Shown here: piece after piece, positions 17,328-26,150 of the stretch | Numbering within the stretch: position 1 is the first letter of the stretch | Layout: each line of letters starts with the position of its first letter | NCBI GenBank assembly: GCA_022846035.1 | Contig: AP025580.1 | Coordinates: 248,001 to 312,000, forward strand | DNA length: 64,000 bases | From: Christensenellaceae bacterium | GTDB lineage: Bacteria; Bacillota; Clostridia; Christensenellales; Christensenellaceae | Reading direction: 5' to 3' | Notes under the pieces: generated by a model | Told to the model about the DNA's origin: nothing | Database searches by the model: none | Seen by the model: only the letters and a program-made list of their open reading frames with translations | Position numbers and translations under genes: made by a program

Positions 17328-18173
17328 TTATTTTTGAAAGAATTCTTTTGCTAAACTGCAAAATTGAACGGGAGAAAGGTTTTGAGCGCGTGTTTTTGGA
17401 TCGATATTGCAATTTTTTAAAATTGCAATTACAGCGCCCGCGCCGCCAAACTGCTTTAAGTTGTTCAGCAGCGTTTTGCGGCGCATGGAAAACGCCGCCC
17501 GTACGATTTTAACGTAGGCTTCGCGCGGCACATCGCATACGGCTGAGCCGGTGACAAAACGGATAATTGCGGAATCCACGTCCGGCGCGGGATAAAAACA
17601 ATGGCGGGATACCTCGAACAGGAGCTTGGGTTTTCCATAGTATAGGCAGGAGGCGGTCAGCGCGCTGTAGTCCGTATCTCCCGGACGGGCGGACAGCCTC
17701 TGCGCAACTTCTTTTTGCACCATGGCGGTGACGCTTAAAACGGGAGCGTCGCTTTCCAGAAGCATCATCAGGATTTTGCTGGTGATATAGTAGGGGAGGT
17801 TTCCGCACACATGAAAGGCGGCGCCGCCAAAATACTCGCGGCAAATTTCACTGAGATCACATTTCAGGATGTCGCCCTCGAGGACGGTGACATTGGCGCA
17901 ATCCGCAAGCGTCTTTTCGTGCAGTTTTAAAAGCCCGGCGTCAATCTCTATGGAAACGACTTTCTTGCCGCGCAGGCAAAGCGCGCGCGTGAGCGCGCCC
18001 AGGCCGGCGCCGATCTCGAGGACATAATCGCTTTTTGTAAGGCCGATACTGTCTGCGATTTTATCTACGATATTGCCGTCGCATAAAAAATTCTGCCCGA
18101 ACTTCTTTAAAGGGGACAGGTTGTTTTCGCTTAATAACCGTACGATTTCGCGCGGAGAGGTGACGTTTACCAT
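17328..18173 (-). CDS. rsmA: 16S rRNA dimethyladenosine transferase RsmA (KsgA)
   Basis: Dimethylates the two adjacent adenines in the 3'-terminal hairpin of 16S rRNA during small-subunit assembly. The 281-aa protein shows FGQNFLCDGNIVDKI, the SAM motif VLEIGAGLGALTRAL, and the catalytic CGNLPYYITSKIL (NLPY). I choose ATG 18171-18173 because AAAGGAG is well placed; a TTG eight codons earlier has no ribosome site. It follows a YabE-like gene after a terminator. In Bacillus, yabE-rnmV-ksgA is conserved; rnmV is missing here. Confidence 0.95.
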   Translation of the reverse strand: MVNVTSPREIVRLLSENNLSPLKKFGQNFLCDGNIVDKIADSIGLTKSDYVLEIGAGLGALTRALCLRGKKVVSIEIDAGLLKLHEKTLADCANVTVLEGDILKCDLSEICREYFGGAAFHVCGNLPYYITSKILMMLLESDAPVLSVTAMVQKEVAQRLSARPGDTDYSALTASCLYYGKPKLLFEVSRHCFYPAPDVDSAIIRFVTGSAVCDVPREAYVKIVRAAFSMRRKTLLNNLKQFGGAGAVIAILKNCNIDPKTRAQNLSPVQFCSLAKEFFQK

Positions 18174-18198
18174 ATATACTCCTTTTGTTACAGACAAA

Positions 18199-18225
18199 AA
18201 CGGCGGGAAAAATGATCCCGCCGTT
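18199..18225 (-). terminator. Terminator of YabE-like gene
   Basis: AACGGCGGGA with its exact complement around a 7-base loop, followed on the minus strand by TTTTTGT. It lies between the YabE-like stop and rsmA. Confidence 0.88.
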
Positions 18226-18236
18226 GCAAATTCCTT

Positions 18237-19646
18237 TTAACCGATGACGTAAACAGTAACACCGTGTTTTCGCCCAAAGGCATTACATGCGTCGTCATTT
18301 GGCTGATCTCCCATATAGATGTCAATGACGTTTCCGCCCATACCGCCGCGGTCTTCAACAACATATTCGCCGTATCCCTCGATATAGATCCGCGTACCAA
18401 GCGGAAGCGAGTTGCAGGCGACTGTCCGTCCTGCCGACGGATACGTACCGGAAGAAGTTTTGCTGCCACTGTTGCAGAAAGAACAATATGCGGTAAGTTG
18501 GAATTTCATGCCCTGCTTACCGTTAAGGTCGGATTCGCCCTTGTTGCTCGAATTCCCCTTGTTGGAACCGGAGCTGCTTCCTTTATTGGAAGAACTGCCG
18601 GTATTTTTCTTTCCGGAACTGCTGGAAGTCGATTTCTTAGGTTCTGGCTCCGGCTCGGGCTTTACATAAGTACCGATTTCCATGATTTGGTTAACGGGCT
18701 GCTGGATCACGTCTTCCGAAATGGAATCGCGGGAAATCAACACGCCGTTTTTATAAAGTTCCTTATAAGTGACCTGCAACACGCCCTCTGCGCCTTCCTG
18801 CACAATCTGCGTCTTGCCTTTTTCAAGCTCAGCGTTATCGCGTGTCGTATTTTCAAAAGGAATCGGCTGGTTTTCCGTCGTTTCCTGCGTGGTAACAATA
18901 ATATGGTCGATCACCATACCCGAACGCACGAGCGAATCGGGCGAAGGATATATTTCGTCATCCGGCGCAACGACGATCCCCGCTTTATCGATCGCATCCT
19001 GCACGGTATGTCCGGCGACGATGCTGACCTCGATTTCCTGACCGTTACTTTTGACGGTAAGGGGCATGGCACGGTAGATCGTGATTGACTGTCCTTCATA
19101 GACGGCGGAAGAAAGATCGGTGGATACGACATCGTCGGGACCGATGGTAACACCGTTGTCGTCCAAAAACTCCTGCACGCTGCGCGCGCTGGTAGACGCC
19201 TGCAAAACACGTCCGTTATCGTTAAGCGTAATATCCGTCGTCGGCTTGGCGAATGTCGTCGGGATGGCGATACAGGATACCGCGACGATTGCCGCACATA
19301 TGATACCAACGTTGCGGAAGAAGTGATCGCGCATATTTCCACGGCCGCCTTTGCCGCTCCGTCCGCCTGCAAACACAACGCGGCCGGTTGCGGAAGATTC
19401 TGCAGCCGGTGCAGCCGGAGCCTTTTGGGCGCCGCGCGCGCGCGAAAGTCTCGGCTTTTTCACCGTCGTGAGGCGGGAAACGGCCTCAGCCAGTTTATTC
19501 GGCTTCTTCTTATGGCGCGCGCTTCTTGATCCGATGGGAGTCAAGTCCTCGTCGGAAAAGCTGGATTTATGCGCCGTATAAAGTATCCCCTTGAATTTTG
19601 AGTTGGGATTTAGTTCATCATCTTTTTTCTTTTTATACAGTGACAT
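18237..19646 (-). CDS. YabE-like cell-wall protein with DUF348, G5 and 3D domains
   Basis: Membrane-anchored, extracytoplasmic protein of 469 aa, probably a peptidoglycan-cleaving or -remodelling enzyme related to resuscitation-promoting factors. Order: basic cytoplasmic part (1-110), transmembrane helix (about 113-132, GIICAAIVAVSCIAIPTTFA), two DUF348 modules (about 135-245), a G5 domain (about 250-330), a Ser/Lys/Gly linker, and a C-terminal 3D domain with the acidic VEDRGGMGGNVIDIYMGD. The 3D fold resembles the MltA barrel. ATG 19644-19646 is preferred because GGAGG is six bases upstream; the longer reading lacks a ribosome site. Confidence 0.92.
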   Translation of the reverse strand: MSLYKKKKDDELNPNSKFKGILYTAHKSSFSDEDLTPIGSRSARHKKKPNKLAEAVSRLTTVKKPRLSRARGAQKAPAAPAAESSATGRVVFAGGRSGKGGRGNMRDHFFRNVGIICAAIVAVSCIAIPTTFAKPTTDITLNDNGRVLQASTSARSVQEFLDDNGVTIGPDDVVSTDLSSAVYEGQSITIYRAMPLTVKSNGQEIEVSIVAGHTVQDAIDKAGIVVAPDDEIYPSPDSLVRSGMVIDHIIVTTQETTENQPIPFENTTRDNAELEKGKTQIVQEGAEGVLQVTYKELYKNGVLISRDSISEDVIQQPVNQIMEIGTYVKPEPEPEPKKSTSSSSGKKNTGSSSNKGSSSGSNKGNSSNKGESDLNGKQGMKFQLTAYCSFCNSGSKTSSGTYPSAGRTVACNSLPLGTRIYIEGYGEYVVEDRGGMGGNVIDIYMGDQPNDDACNAFGRKHGVTVYVIG

Positions 19647-19898
19647 GTAAAACCTCCGATGCCGATTCTGTCCTAAACGGCACTTAAGCGAAGTATAAAA
19701 CAAAATGGGGAAAAAGTCAATTTTCTGAGGTGAAAAAGGCGCTTTTTACGTTTCAAAAACAGGATAAGTGGGGAACGACAGGCGATACCGGCAATAGAGC
19801 GGAAACCCGCGCAGAACAGGGAATATCGGGCGTGGCGGATGGAGTAAAATAATGGGTAAATTTCCGCGCAAAGAAATTGTAAATAAATCGTTACGTTT

Positions 19899-19927
19899 TT
19901 GCAAATTTTCTGAAATAATAGTATAAT
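19899..19927 (+). promoter_or_regulatory. Promoter of penicillin-binding protein gene
   Basis: TTGCAA (19899-19904), 17-base spacer, TATAAT (19922-19927). The short leader contains a small hairpin, CCGCG/CGCGG (19950-19964), just before the start codon. Confidence 0.65.
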
Positions 19928-19977
19928 CATAATAAAATCCAGAAGAAAGCCGCGTTTTGCGCGGATACGGTTTTTCC

Positions 19978-22116
19978 ATGCGAAAGAAAGTTCTTATATA
20001 TATAATAGTAATAATTTTTCTGAGCGCCGCCTGCCTGGGAACGTTTGCGGGCTGCGCCAAGACGGACGGCGCGCTTAGCACGGGGTATGCGTTTGTGGAC
20101 GCTCTGGTAAAGAAAGATTACGCAGGCGCATACAGCTATGTTTATACGCTGACGTCCGACGTGAAATCTAAGGATGAATTTGTGGCGCGCTTTGAGAATA
20201 TTTATGAGGCGCTGGAGATTACGGACGTGAAGCTTGTAGACCGGAATGTCGAAAAAAAAGGCGAATCCGATACGGAATATATGCTTACGTATACGCTTGA
20301 CATGACGAGCGGGCTTTTGGGCACGGTTACCTATGAATACAGCGCGGATATTGTCAAAGGACCGCAGGGATACACCGTGCTTTACATGCCGAACCTGATC
20401 CTGCCGATGCTGGAAGAGGGCGACAAGGTGCGCGCGGTAACGCAGACCGGAAAACGCGGGGAGATTTTTGCATCGGACGGCACGCTTCTGGCGAAAAACG
20501 ACTATGCGCAAAGCATTTATATCGATTTGGAAAAGAGCCCGAATATCGACGAAGTAAAAAATTACCTGCAGGCCAATTATCAGGTGGATCCGGAAAAGAT
20601 ACAAAAAAAGTACGATAATGCCGTGGAAAAGGGATTCACATCCGAAGTACTGGCAACATACCCGAAAGGGACGCTTACGGAGCAGCAGAAGCAGGACATC
20701 GAAACCATAAACGGCCTGGGGGTGGATGAGGGCAAGATGACGCCTATGCGGTATTATCCGTTAAAGGACGATGCAGCGCATATCATCGGTTATCTGGGCT
20801 CGCCGGACGAGGACCAAATCAATGAAGAGGCGGGCATCACGGAAAATTCGACAGTCGGTAAGACGGGGCTGGAGAGACAGTATGAGGACGTTTTGCGTGG
20901 TACGAACGGCAAGGCAGTGTATATCGAAGACGACAGGGGAAACCGCAAGCAAACGCTGTATGAAGACGTCAAGACGGACGGCTCGGATGTGACGCTCACC
21001 ATCGATTCCAAAAAGCAGCAGGAAGCCTATACGCTGATGGCAGCAAACATCGCCGAGGGCGACAGCGGCGCGGTGGTTGTGCTGGATTACACGAACGGGG
21101 ATGTGAAAGCGATGGTATCTTATCCATCGTTCGATAACAATTTGTTCAATTTTGCGCTCGACGAGGCGGTCGTGGAGTACTATATGGGTAGCGACAGCAG
21201 TTCCCCGATGATCAACCGTGCGACACAGTCGATATATACGCCGGGTTCCGCTTTCAAGCCGTTCTCGGCGGCGGCAGCTATGGAGAACGGAAAGCTGACG
21301 GACAGCTCAACTTTGCCGTTTGTAGAAGAGGAACGCAAGGATGGAACGACGGGATATACGTGGACGCCGGACATACCTGAATGGGTTTATCCCGCGATCA
21401 ATACCAAAGAAATCGCTGGCGGCGATCGCTCGTTTTTATACGCGATGAAGTCGTCGGATAACATTTACTTTGCGTATTATGCGCTGCAGGTCGGCGTAGA
21501 CGCGTTCAAAGCTTATATGGAGAGGATCGGCATGGGCGAGGCTCCCGCCTTTGAGTTACCGGTAACAGCGTCCAACGTGATCAACGAGGGCTCGGAATTC
21601 AGTCTGGATTTACTGGCGCGTACCGCCTATGGCACAGGCGAGCTGCAGATCAGCCCACTGCAGGTGGCGTGTATGTATACCGCCTTTGAAAACAACGGCG
21701 ACATGCTCAACCCTACAATCCTGAAAAATATTTCCCATACGGACGAAAACGGTGACCAGGTCATAGACCAGGAAAACGAACATACGGTCTTTAAGGAAGC
21801 GACGATGTCCGCTTCTACGATTAATATGCAGATGCCCGCGCTGGAAGAGGTCATGAAAACGGGCACGGCGGCACTTGCCAAGCTCGGCGATAGAGACGGT
21901 ATTTACGGCAAGACGGGAACCGCGCAGTTCGGACCGCAGAATTCACGGGAATGGAACTGGGTGGTGTCCATCGATCCGCAGACGCAGTGCCTGTACCTGG
22001 TGATCGTGGAAACGGACGCCAACGAGGGAAGTAAGCCGAAACTCAACATTCTGAGCGGGCTGGTAGACGAAAATTTATATGACCTGGCTTTGCAGCAAAG
22101 GGTGCAGGAAAGTTAA
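19978..22116 (+). CDS. Penicillin-binding protein, class B transpeptidase with MecA-type N-terminus
   Basis: Cross-links peptidoglycan outside the membrane. The 712-aa protein begins with a hydrophobic segment ending in TFAGC (Cys26), so it may be a lipoprotein or membrane-anchored. Residues about 30-140 look like the NTF2-like MecA_N domain, about 145-310 the PBP dimerisation domain, and about 330-705 the transpeptidase. Active-site motifs are all present: SAFK with Ser424, SDN, and KTGT near residue 650. ATG 19978 is chosen over a TTG seven codons upstream; neither has a strong ribosome site. It resembles low-affinity PBPs of the PBP3/PBP2a branch, but beta-lactam resistance cannot be inferred. 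Confidence 0.93.
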   Translation: MRKKVLIYIIVIIFLSAACLGTFAGCAKTDGALSTGYAFVDALVKKDYAGAYSYVYTLTSDVKSKDEFVARFENIYEALEITDVKLVDRNVEKKGESDTEYMLTYTLDMTSGLLGTVTYEYSADIVKGPQGYTVLYMPNLILPMLEEGDKVRAVTQTGKRGEIFASDGTLLAKNDYAQSIYIDLEKSPNIDEVKNYLQANYQVDPEKIQKKYDNAVEKGFTSEVLATYPKGTLTEQQKQDIETINGLGVDEGKMTPMRYYPLKDDAAHIIGYLGSPDEDQINEEAGITENSTVGKTGLERQYEDVLRGTNGKAVYIEDDRGNRKQTLYEDVKTDGSDVTLTIDSKKQQEAYTLMAANIAEGDSGAVVVLDYTNGDVKAMVSYPSFDNNLFNFALDEAVVEYYMGSDSSSPMINRATQSIYTPGSAFKPFSAAAAMENGKLTDSSTLPFVEEERKDGTTGYTWTPDIPEWVYPAINTKEIAGGDRSFLYAMKSSDNIYFAYYALQVGVDAFKAYMERIGMGEAPAFELPVTASNVINEGSEFSLDLLARTAYGTGELQISPLQVACMYTAFENNGDMLNPTILKNISHTDENGDQVIDQENEHTVFKEATMSASTINMQMPALEEVMKTGTAALAKLGDRDGIYGKTGTAQFGPQNSREWNWVVSIDPQTQCLYLVIVETDANEGSKPKLNILSGLVDENLYDLALQQRVQES

Positions 22117-22132
22117 AAAAGGGGGCACGGTT

Positions 22133-22771
22133 ATGGATAAAATGGGTACGGTTACCAGAATCCTGAAAGTGGTTCTGGGGATTCTTCTGTTTATCGCAGG
22201 AATTATGCTGCTCAGCGCGCCGGTAGTATCTGCGGTATTTGCACTTGGTATCGCGGGTATCGTAATGATGGCTGTGGGCGTGGTTCAACTGGTCTGCGGC
22301 AGCTCGCGCCGCCGGACAGAAAGGATTTTTGCCGCAAATGTCGTGGTCTCGGTTATGAATATTGCGCTGGGCGCGCTCATCTGGATGATGGGGAGCAGCG
22401 TGCTGGCCGTTTTCCTGCCGTTATTTGTAAGCATCTGGCTGGCGGTGTTCGGCGTGGTGCGCACTGTAGAGGGACTGGCGCTGAAAAAGCAGGGCGGGTC
22501 AAAATGGAAAATGACAATAGGCATCGGCGTGGTTTCGCTGATCGGCGCGGTGCTGCTGATTGTACTGCATTGGGTCGCGGCGATGGATATTATCGGTATC
22601 CTGCTGGGCGCATTCGTGATTATCTACGGGCTGCACGTACTCAGCGATGGGATTGTCAAAGACAGGTCTGTCAGCGCGGCGGAGCGCCTGCAAGAGGATG
22701 AGGAGATTTCCGCGTCGCAAAACGAAGCGTTTCTCAGGTTTGAAGAGAAACTGCACGAGGATGATAAATAA
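22133..22771 (+). CDS. Multi-pass membrane protein, DUF308/HdeD-like
   Basis: 212-aa integral membrane protein with six hydrophobic segments and a charged C-terminal tail. The repeated short TM hairpins with small residues match the DUF308/HdeD family, implicated in acid resistance in enterobacteria but of unknown function in Firmicutes. ATG 22133 has AAAAGGGGG upstream; a longer reading would start inside the PBP gene. It lies 16 bp after the PBP stop and is probably co-transcribed. Confidence 0.78.
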   Translation: MDKMGTVTRILKVVLGILLFIAGIMLLSAPVVSAVFALGIAGIVMMAVGVVQLVCGSSRRRTERIFAANVVVSVMNIALGALIWMMGSSVLAVFLPLFVSIWLAVFGVVRTVEGLALKKQGGSKWKMTIGIGVVSLIGAVLLIVLHWVAAMDIIGILLGAFVIIYGLHVLSDGIVKDRSVSAAERLQEDEEISASQNEAFLRFEEKLHEDDK

Positions 22772-22774
22772 GGT

Positions 22775-23311
22775 TCAGTAGAGAACCAGGCCGGTATTGG
22801 TCACGGTATTCGGCCCGTTTATATAGGAAAGGCCTGCCGCGTCGCAAAGCTGTGAAACGTCGATACCGCAAGCCTCTACGGAAACGATACAGCGCTGCGG
22901 ATACCTGCAGGGCGCGTCGGGATAGGTGCAGGTCTTGCACAATGTGCATTTTCCGGCGCCCAGCACGAGGGATCGCGGCGTTTCCTTTTGCAGATAATCT
23001 TGGATTTTATGGGCGATATTATTGAAAGCCTCATTGGAAGCGAACATACCCTCAACGTCAAAGGAGTCGGTTAGTTTGCCAATATACTGAAAGGCGACGG
23101 CATGCGAAAAACGGCGCGCGCGCTGTGCGAGCATGGGTACGTCGCCGCAGCCGGGCGGACAGCACCAATTGGTATCATAACATCCGCATCTGTTCATTGC
23201 GCATGATTCGCGCAATTCCGGATAAAAGCGAATATCCGAAACGGCAACGCCGGCAGCGTGGTGCGCGCCGTATTCCTTTAAAGTTTGGATGAGTTTTTTT
23301 GCGTCTGGCAT
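22775..23311 (-). CDS. DUF2284 family cysteine-rich metal-binding protein
   Basis: 178-aa cytoplasmic protein of the DUF2284 group (predicted metal or Fe-S binding). Cysteines cluster in two places: NRCGCYDTNWCCPPGCG at about 37-53, and KCTLCKTCTYPDAPCRYPQRC at about 118-138, a ferredoxin-like spacing. ATG 23311 has GGGAGG. It converges on the DUF308-like gene with a three-base gap, leaving no room for a terminator. Function unknown. Confidence 0.85.
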   Translation of the reverse strand: MPDAKKLIQTLKEYGAHHAAGVAVSDIRFYPELRESCAMNRCGCYDTNWCCPPGCGDVPMLAQRARRFSHAVAFQYIGKLTDSFDVEGMFASNEAFNNIAHKIQDYLQKETPRSLVLGAGKCTLCKTCTYPDAPCRYPQRCIVSVEACGIDVSQLCDAAGLSYINGPNTVTNTGLVLY

Positions 23312-23367
23312 AATGCGGCCATCCTCCCAGTACGTTTTTCCCTATTATAACACAATCAGGATATAGT

Positions 23368-23397
23368 AAAAGGCCGATGGTATACCATCGGCCTTTT
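23368..23397. terminator. Palindromic terminator between GH3 gene and DUF2284 gene
   Basis: A perfect 30-bp palindrome (AAAAGGCCGATGGTA and its complement) with terminal T/A runs. It ends transcription of the leftward GH3 gene. The T-run overlaps the likely -35 area of the DUF2284 gene, whose -10 TATAAT is a few bases beyond. Confidence 0.85.
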
Positions 23398-23438
23398 ACT
23401 GATTGGGGGGTATGTATTGTTTTTGTTGCCACTGCACG

Positions 23439-23457
23439 GTGTGCTGCGACACAGTAT
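23439..23457. promoter_or_regulatory. PadR-operator-like dyad
   Basis: GTGTGC TGCG ACACAGTAT closely matches dyad 1 of the padR promoter at 12249-12266 (GTGTGC GAT ACACAGTAT); both halves are identical and the centre is one base longer. It lies between the GH3 stop and the terminator, about 130 bp upstream of the DUF2284 start. Function is inference. Confidence 0.35.
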
Positions 23458-23485
23458 ATATAACCTGCCCGTTATGATATAAACA

Positions 23486-25861
23486 TCATTTTGATTTGAT
23501 TTTGCGCTTCCTGCGTTTGCGGTTGGCGGAAAAAAGTGCCAGCAAGCCCATGAATACCTGCCCGTTGGCGATCATTAAAATCCCGCGCGCCATTCCGTAG
23601 GTGAGCAATCCGCCGGAAAGCGAAATGAGTACGCGCAGCGGATTCTGGTCTAAGAGCTGGAGCATAATCTGCTGTCCCAAATAATTATCCGCAGAGATAT
23701 GTTTGGTGGCAAACCAGCGTGCAATCCGGTGAATCTGCCGGCCGATAAGCGCGGAGTCAAAATCGGTGAGCGTGGCGTTGATGGTAAACGGATGCAGGCT
23801 GAACGAAATCTGGGGAATTTTATCGAACAGGCTGTAAAAGGTAACCGCATCCCAATGCCCATCGGATGCGGCAGGATAATACGGCGGCTGCACTCCAGAC
23901 GGGATACGGACCATGGCTTTCAAGCGAATATCGCGCGAGGACGCGCCCACAAGGACACTGCAATCGTCTAAAAGCTGCCAGCCGTCCTGGTAAAAGGAAA
24001 AGTCGCGGTCTGTAAGGACGCAGGAGAGTTCTTTTGATTCGCCCGGCTGTAAAAAAACTTTATCAAAGGCGCATAAATGCTTCTCGATGGGGGAACGGCC
24101 GATATATACCTGCGCAATTTCGCCGCCGGCGACGCTTCCGGTGTTGGTAACCGTAAAATACACGGTGATTTCTTCGCCTGCCGACATGGTTCCCTGGGAA
24201 AGCCGCAGGTCGGAATAGGCAAAGGTCGTGTAGGAAAGTCCATGACCAAAAGGGAACAGGACTTCTTTTTGCGCCGCGTCGTAGTAACGGTATCCCACAT
24301 AAATACTTTCGCGGTACTCCACGTTATGCCGGTCGTCCGAAAAAAAACGGTAGGCGGGCGTATCGCTCAAATGAACGGGATAGGTTTCCGCGAGCTTGCC
24401 GCTGGGATTTACTTCACCAGTCAGGAGCTGTGCTGCCGCAGAAGCCGAAGCCTCGCCGCCCAGATAACAGTTCAAAAGCGCGGAGACACAGCCGATCCAC
24501 GGCATTTCCACAGGCGCGCCGCCGCATAAAAGCACAATAACAGGTTTGATGGCGGCGACCCTTTCGATGAGTTCTGCCTGGTTCTGCGGTATGCAAATAT
24601 GCGTACGATCAATGCCTTCCATTTCGTAGCGTGCAGGCAGACCCGCAAAAATAACCGCGACGTCAGCGTTTTGCGCGGTATGCAGCGCATCTGCGAGCAG
24701 GGCACCGTCGGTTTCGTCCTGATCGGCTTCGTAACCCTTACTGTATACAAAATCGATTCCATATTTGGGAAATTCTTCGAGGGCGTTTTCAAGGTGCGCG
24801 GGATTGATCATCGAACTGCCTGCGCCCTGGTATCTCGGCTTTTCAGCAAATTCGCCGAGCAGCGCGACCTTTGTGCCAGGCTTTAAGGGCAGCAGGCCGT
24901 TTTCATTTTTGAGCAGGACAGCGCTCGCGGCCGCCGCCTCGCGCGCCAACTCGTGGTTTTTTTGCATATTGCATTCGTAAGGCGTCTTTTTATTTTCCTC
25001 GCAGCGGAATACAAAAGCGAGCACGCTGCGCACGCAAGCATCGAGCGCATCCTCTGAGAGAGTTCCTTTTTGTACGCTGCGAACGATGCGTTCCGTGTTC
25101 TCTCCGCCGGAGTATGGCATTTCCAGATCCATACCTGCGGCAATGCCCTTTTCACGGTTATAGCATGCGCCCCAGTCGGAGACGACCAGGCCCTCAAAGC
25201 CCCAGTCTTTACGCAGTATATCCGTGATTAATTCTTTTGTTTCTCCGCAATAATCGCCGTTGAGCATATTGTAGGCGCTCATGACGGCATAAGGCCTGGA
25301 TTTTTTAATAGCGCGTTCAAATCCCTGCAAATAAATCTCGTGCAGGGCGCGTTTATCGATAATGGAATTAGAGACCATACGAAAATATTCGCGGTTGTTG
25401 GCTGCGAAATGCTTGAGGCACGCGCCTGTACCGGTGCTCTGTATGCCGTTGATCATCTGGGCGCCAAGGTCGCCGGAAAGGAGCGGATCCTCGGAAAAGT
25501 ATTCGAAATTGCGTCCGCACAAGGGAGAGCGTTTGATATTGATTCCCGGTCCCAAAACAAGGGATACACCCTGGCTGCGGGCTTCGCTGCCAAGGGCGGA
25601 GCCTATCCGGTACAAAAGATCCTTGTCCCACGAGCAGGCGGCCGTTGCTGCGGGTGGGAAACATGTGGCGGGCAGAGACGTCTCGAGCATGGCGGTGTCT
25701 TCATCGTATTGTTTGCGCAGCCCATGGGGACCGTCGGTCATCAATATCTCTGGAATGCCAAGCTCCGCGATCGGATAGGTGTTCCAGGCGTTCAGCCCCG
25801 AACAAAGATCCGCCTTTTGTTCCAGCGTCAGTTTGGAAAGAATATCTTCGATTTGATTCAT
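23486..25861 (-). CDS. Glycoside hydrolase family 3 (beta-glucosidase-like)
   Basis: Releases terminal sugars from beta-linked oligosaccharides or glycosides; no signal peptide is seen, so it acts in the cytoplasm or at the membrane. The 791-aa protein has the (beta/alpha)8 domain (about 1-290) with KHFAANNREYFR and the nucleophile Asp229 in LVVSDWGA, the alpha/beta sandwich (about 305-530), and a fibronectin-III-like domain (about 570-645). The last 110 or so residues are unusual: an extra region with hydrophobic stretches and a very basic tail (RKRRKRKIKSK), suggesting membrane association. ATG 25861 has GAGGT upstream. Monocistronic. Confidence 0.93.
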   Translation of the reverse strand: MNQIEDILSKLTLEQKADLCSGLNAWNTYPIAELGIPEILMTDGPHGLRKQYDEDTAMLETSLPATCFPPAATAACSWDKDLLYRIGSALGSEARSQGVSLVLGPGINIKRSPLCGRNFEYFSEDPLLSGDLGAQMINGIQSTGTGACLKHFAANNREYFRMVSNSIIDKRALHEIYLQGFERAIKKSRPYAVMSAYNMLNGDYCGETKELITDILRKDWGFEGLVVSDWGACYNREKGIAAGMDLEMPYSGGENTERIVRSVQKGTLSEDALDACVRSVLAFVFRCEENKKTPYECNMQKNHELAREAAAASAVLLKNENGLLPLKPGTKVALLGEFAEKPRYQGAGSSMINPAHLENALEEFPKYGIDFVYSKGYEADQDETDGALLADALHTAQNADVAVIFAGLPARYEMEGIDRTHICIPQNQAELIERVAAIKPVIVLLCGGAPVEMPWIGCVSALLNCYLGGEASASAAAQLLTGEVNPSGKLAETYPVHLSDTPAYRFFSDDRHNVEYRESIYVGYRYYDAAQKEVLFPFGHGLSYTTFAYSDLRLSQGTMSAGEEITVYFTVTNTGSVAGGEIAQVYIGRSPIEKHLCAFDKVFLQPGESKELSCVLTDRDFSFYQDGWQLLDDCSVLVGASSRDIRLKAMVRIPSGVQPPYYPAASDGHWDAVTFYSLFDKIPQISFSLHPFTINATLTDFDSALIGRQIHRIARWFATKHISADNYLGQQIMLQLLDQNPLRVLISLSGGLLTYGMARGILMIANGQVFMGLLALFSANRKRRKRKIKSK

Positions 25862-26088
25862 ATACGTACCTCGTGGGATTCTGCTTTATATATAATGTAA
25901 CCAAATATAAGATGTCTTAAAAACAATAGTATTATACCATAAATCATTGTGGGGAAAAACCGGCAGGTGTCATGCAACAAATATGACGAAATTGTAAATA
26001 ACATTAAAATTTCCATTGGATTTTCCTGATAAAATAAGGCGTTTACAAGATAAAACGCATAAATATTACAAAAGTATTAAAAAATATA

Positions 26089-26117
26089 TGGACATTTGAG
26101 ACGAATGAGCGTATAAT
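26089..26117 (+). promoter_or_regulatory. Promoter of NlpC/P60 gene
   Basis: TGGACA (26089-26094), 17-base spacer, TATAAT (26112-26117). The start codon follows after 33 bases with AAAAGGAG. The rest of 25862-26088 is A/T-rich and I see no gene in it. Confidence 0.65.
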
Positions 26118-26150
26118 TCGTATTAAACTTGTAACAGAAAAGGAGTTTTT

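Noticed and set aside
25862-26088. Cyclic-di-AMP (ydaO) riboswitch upstream of the NlpC/P60 gene
   Set aside because: The sequence is plain A/T-rich DNA without the conserved motifs, and a promoter lies only 33 bases before the start codon.
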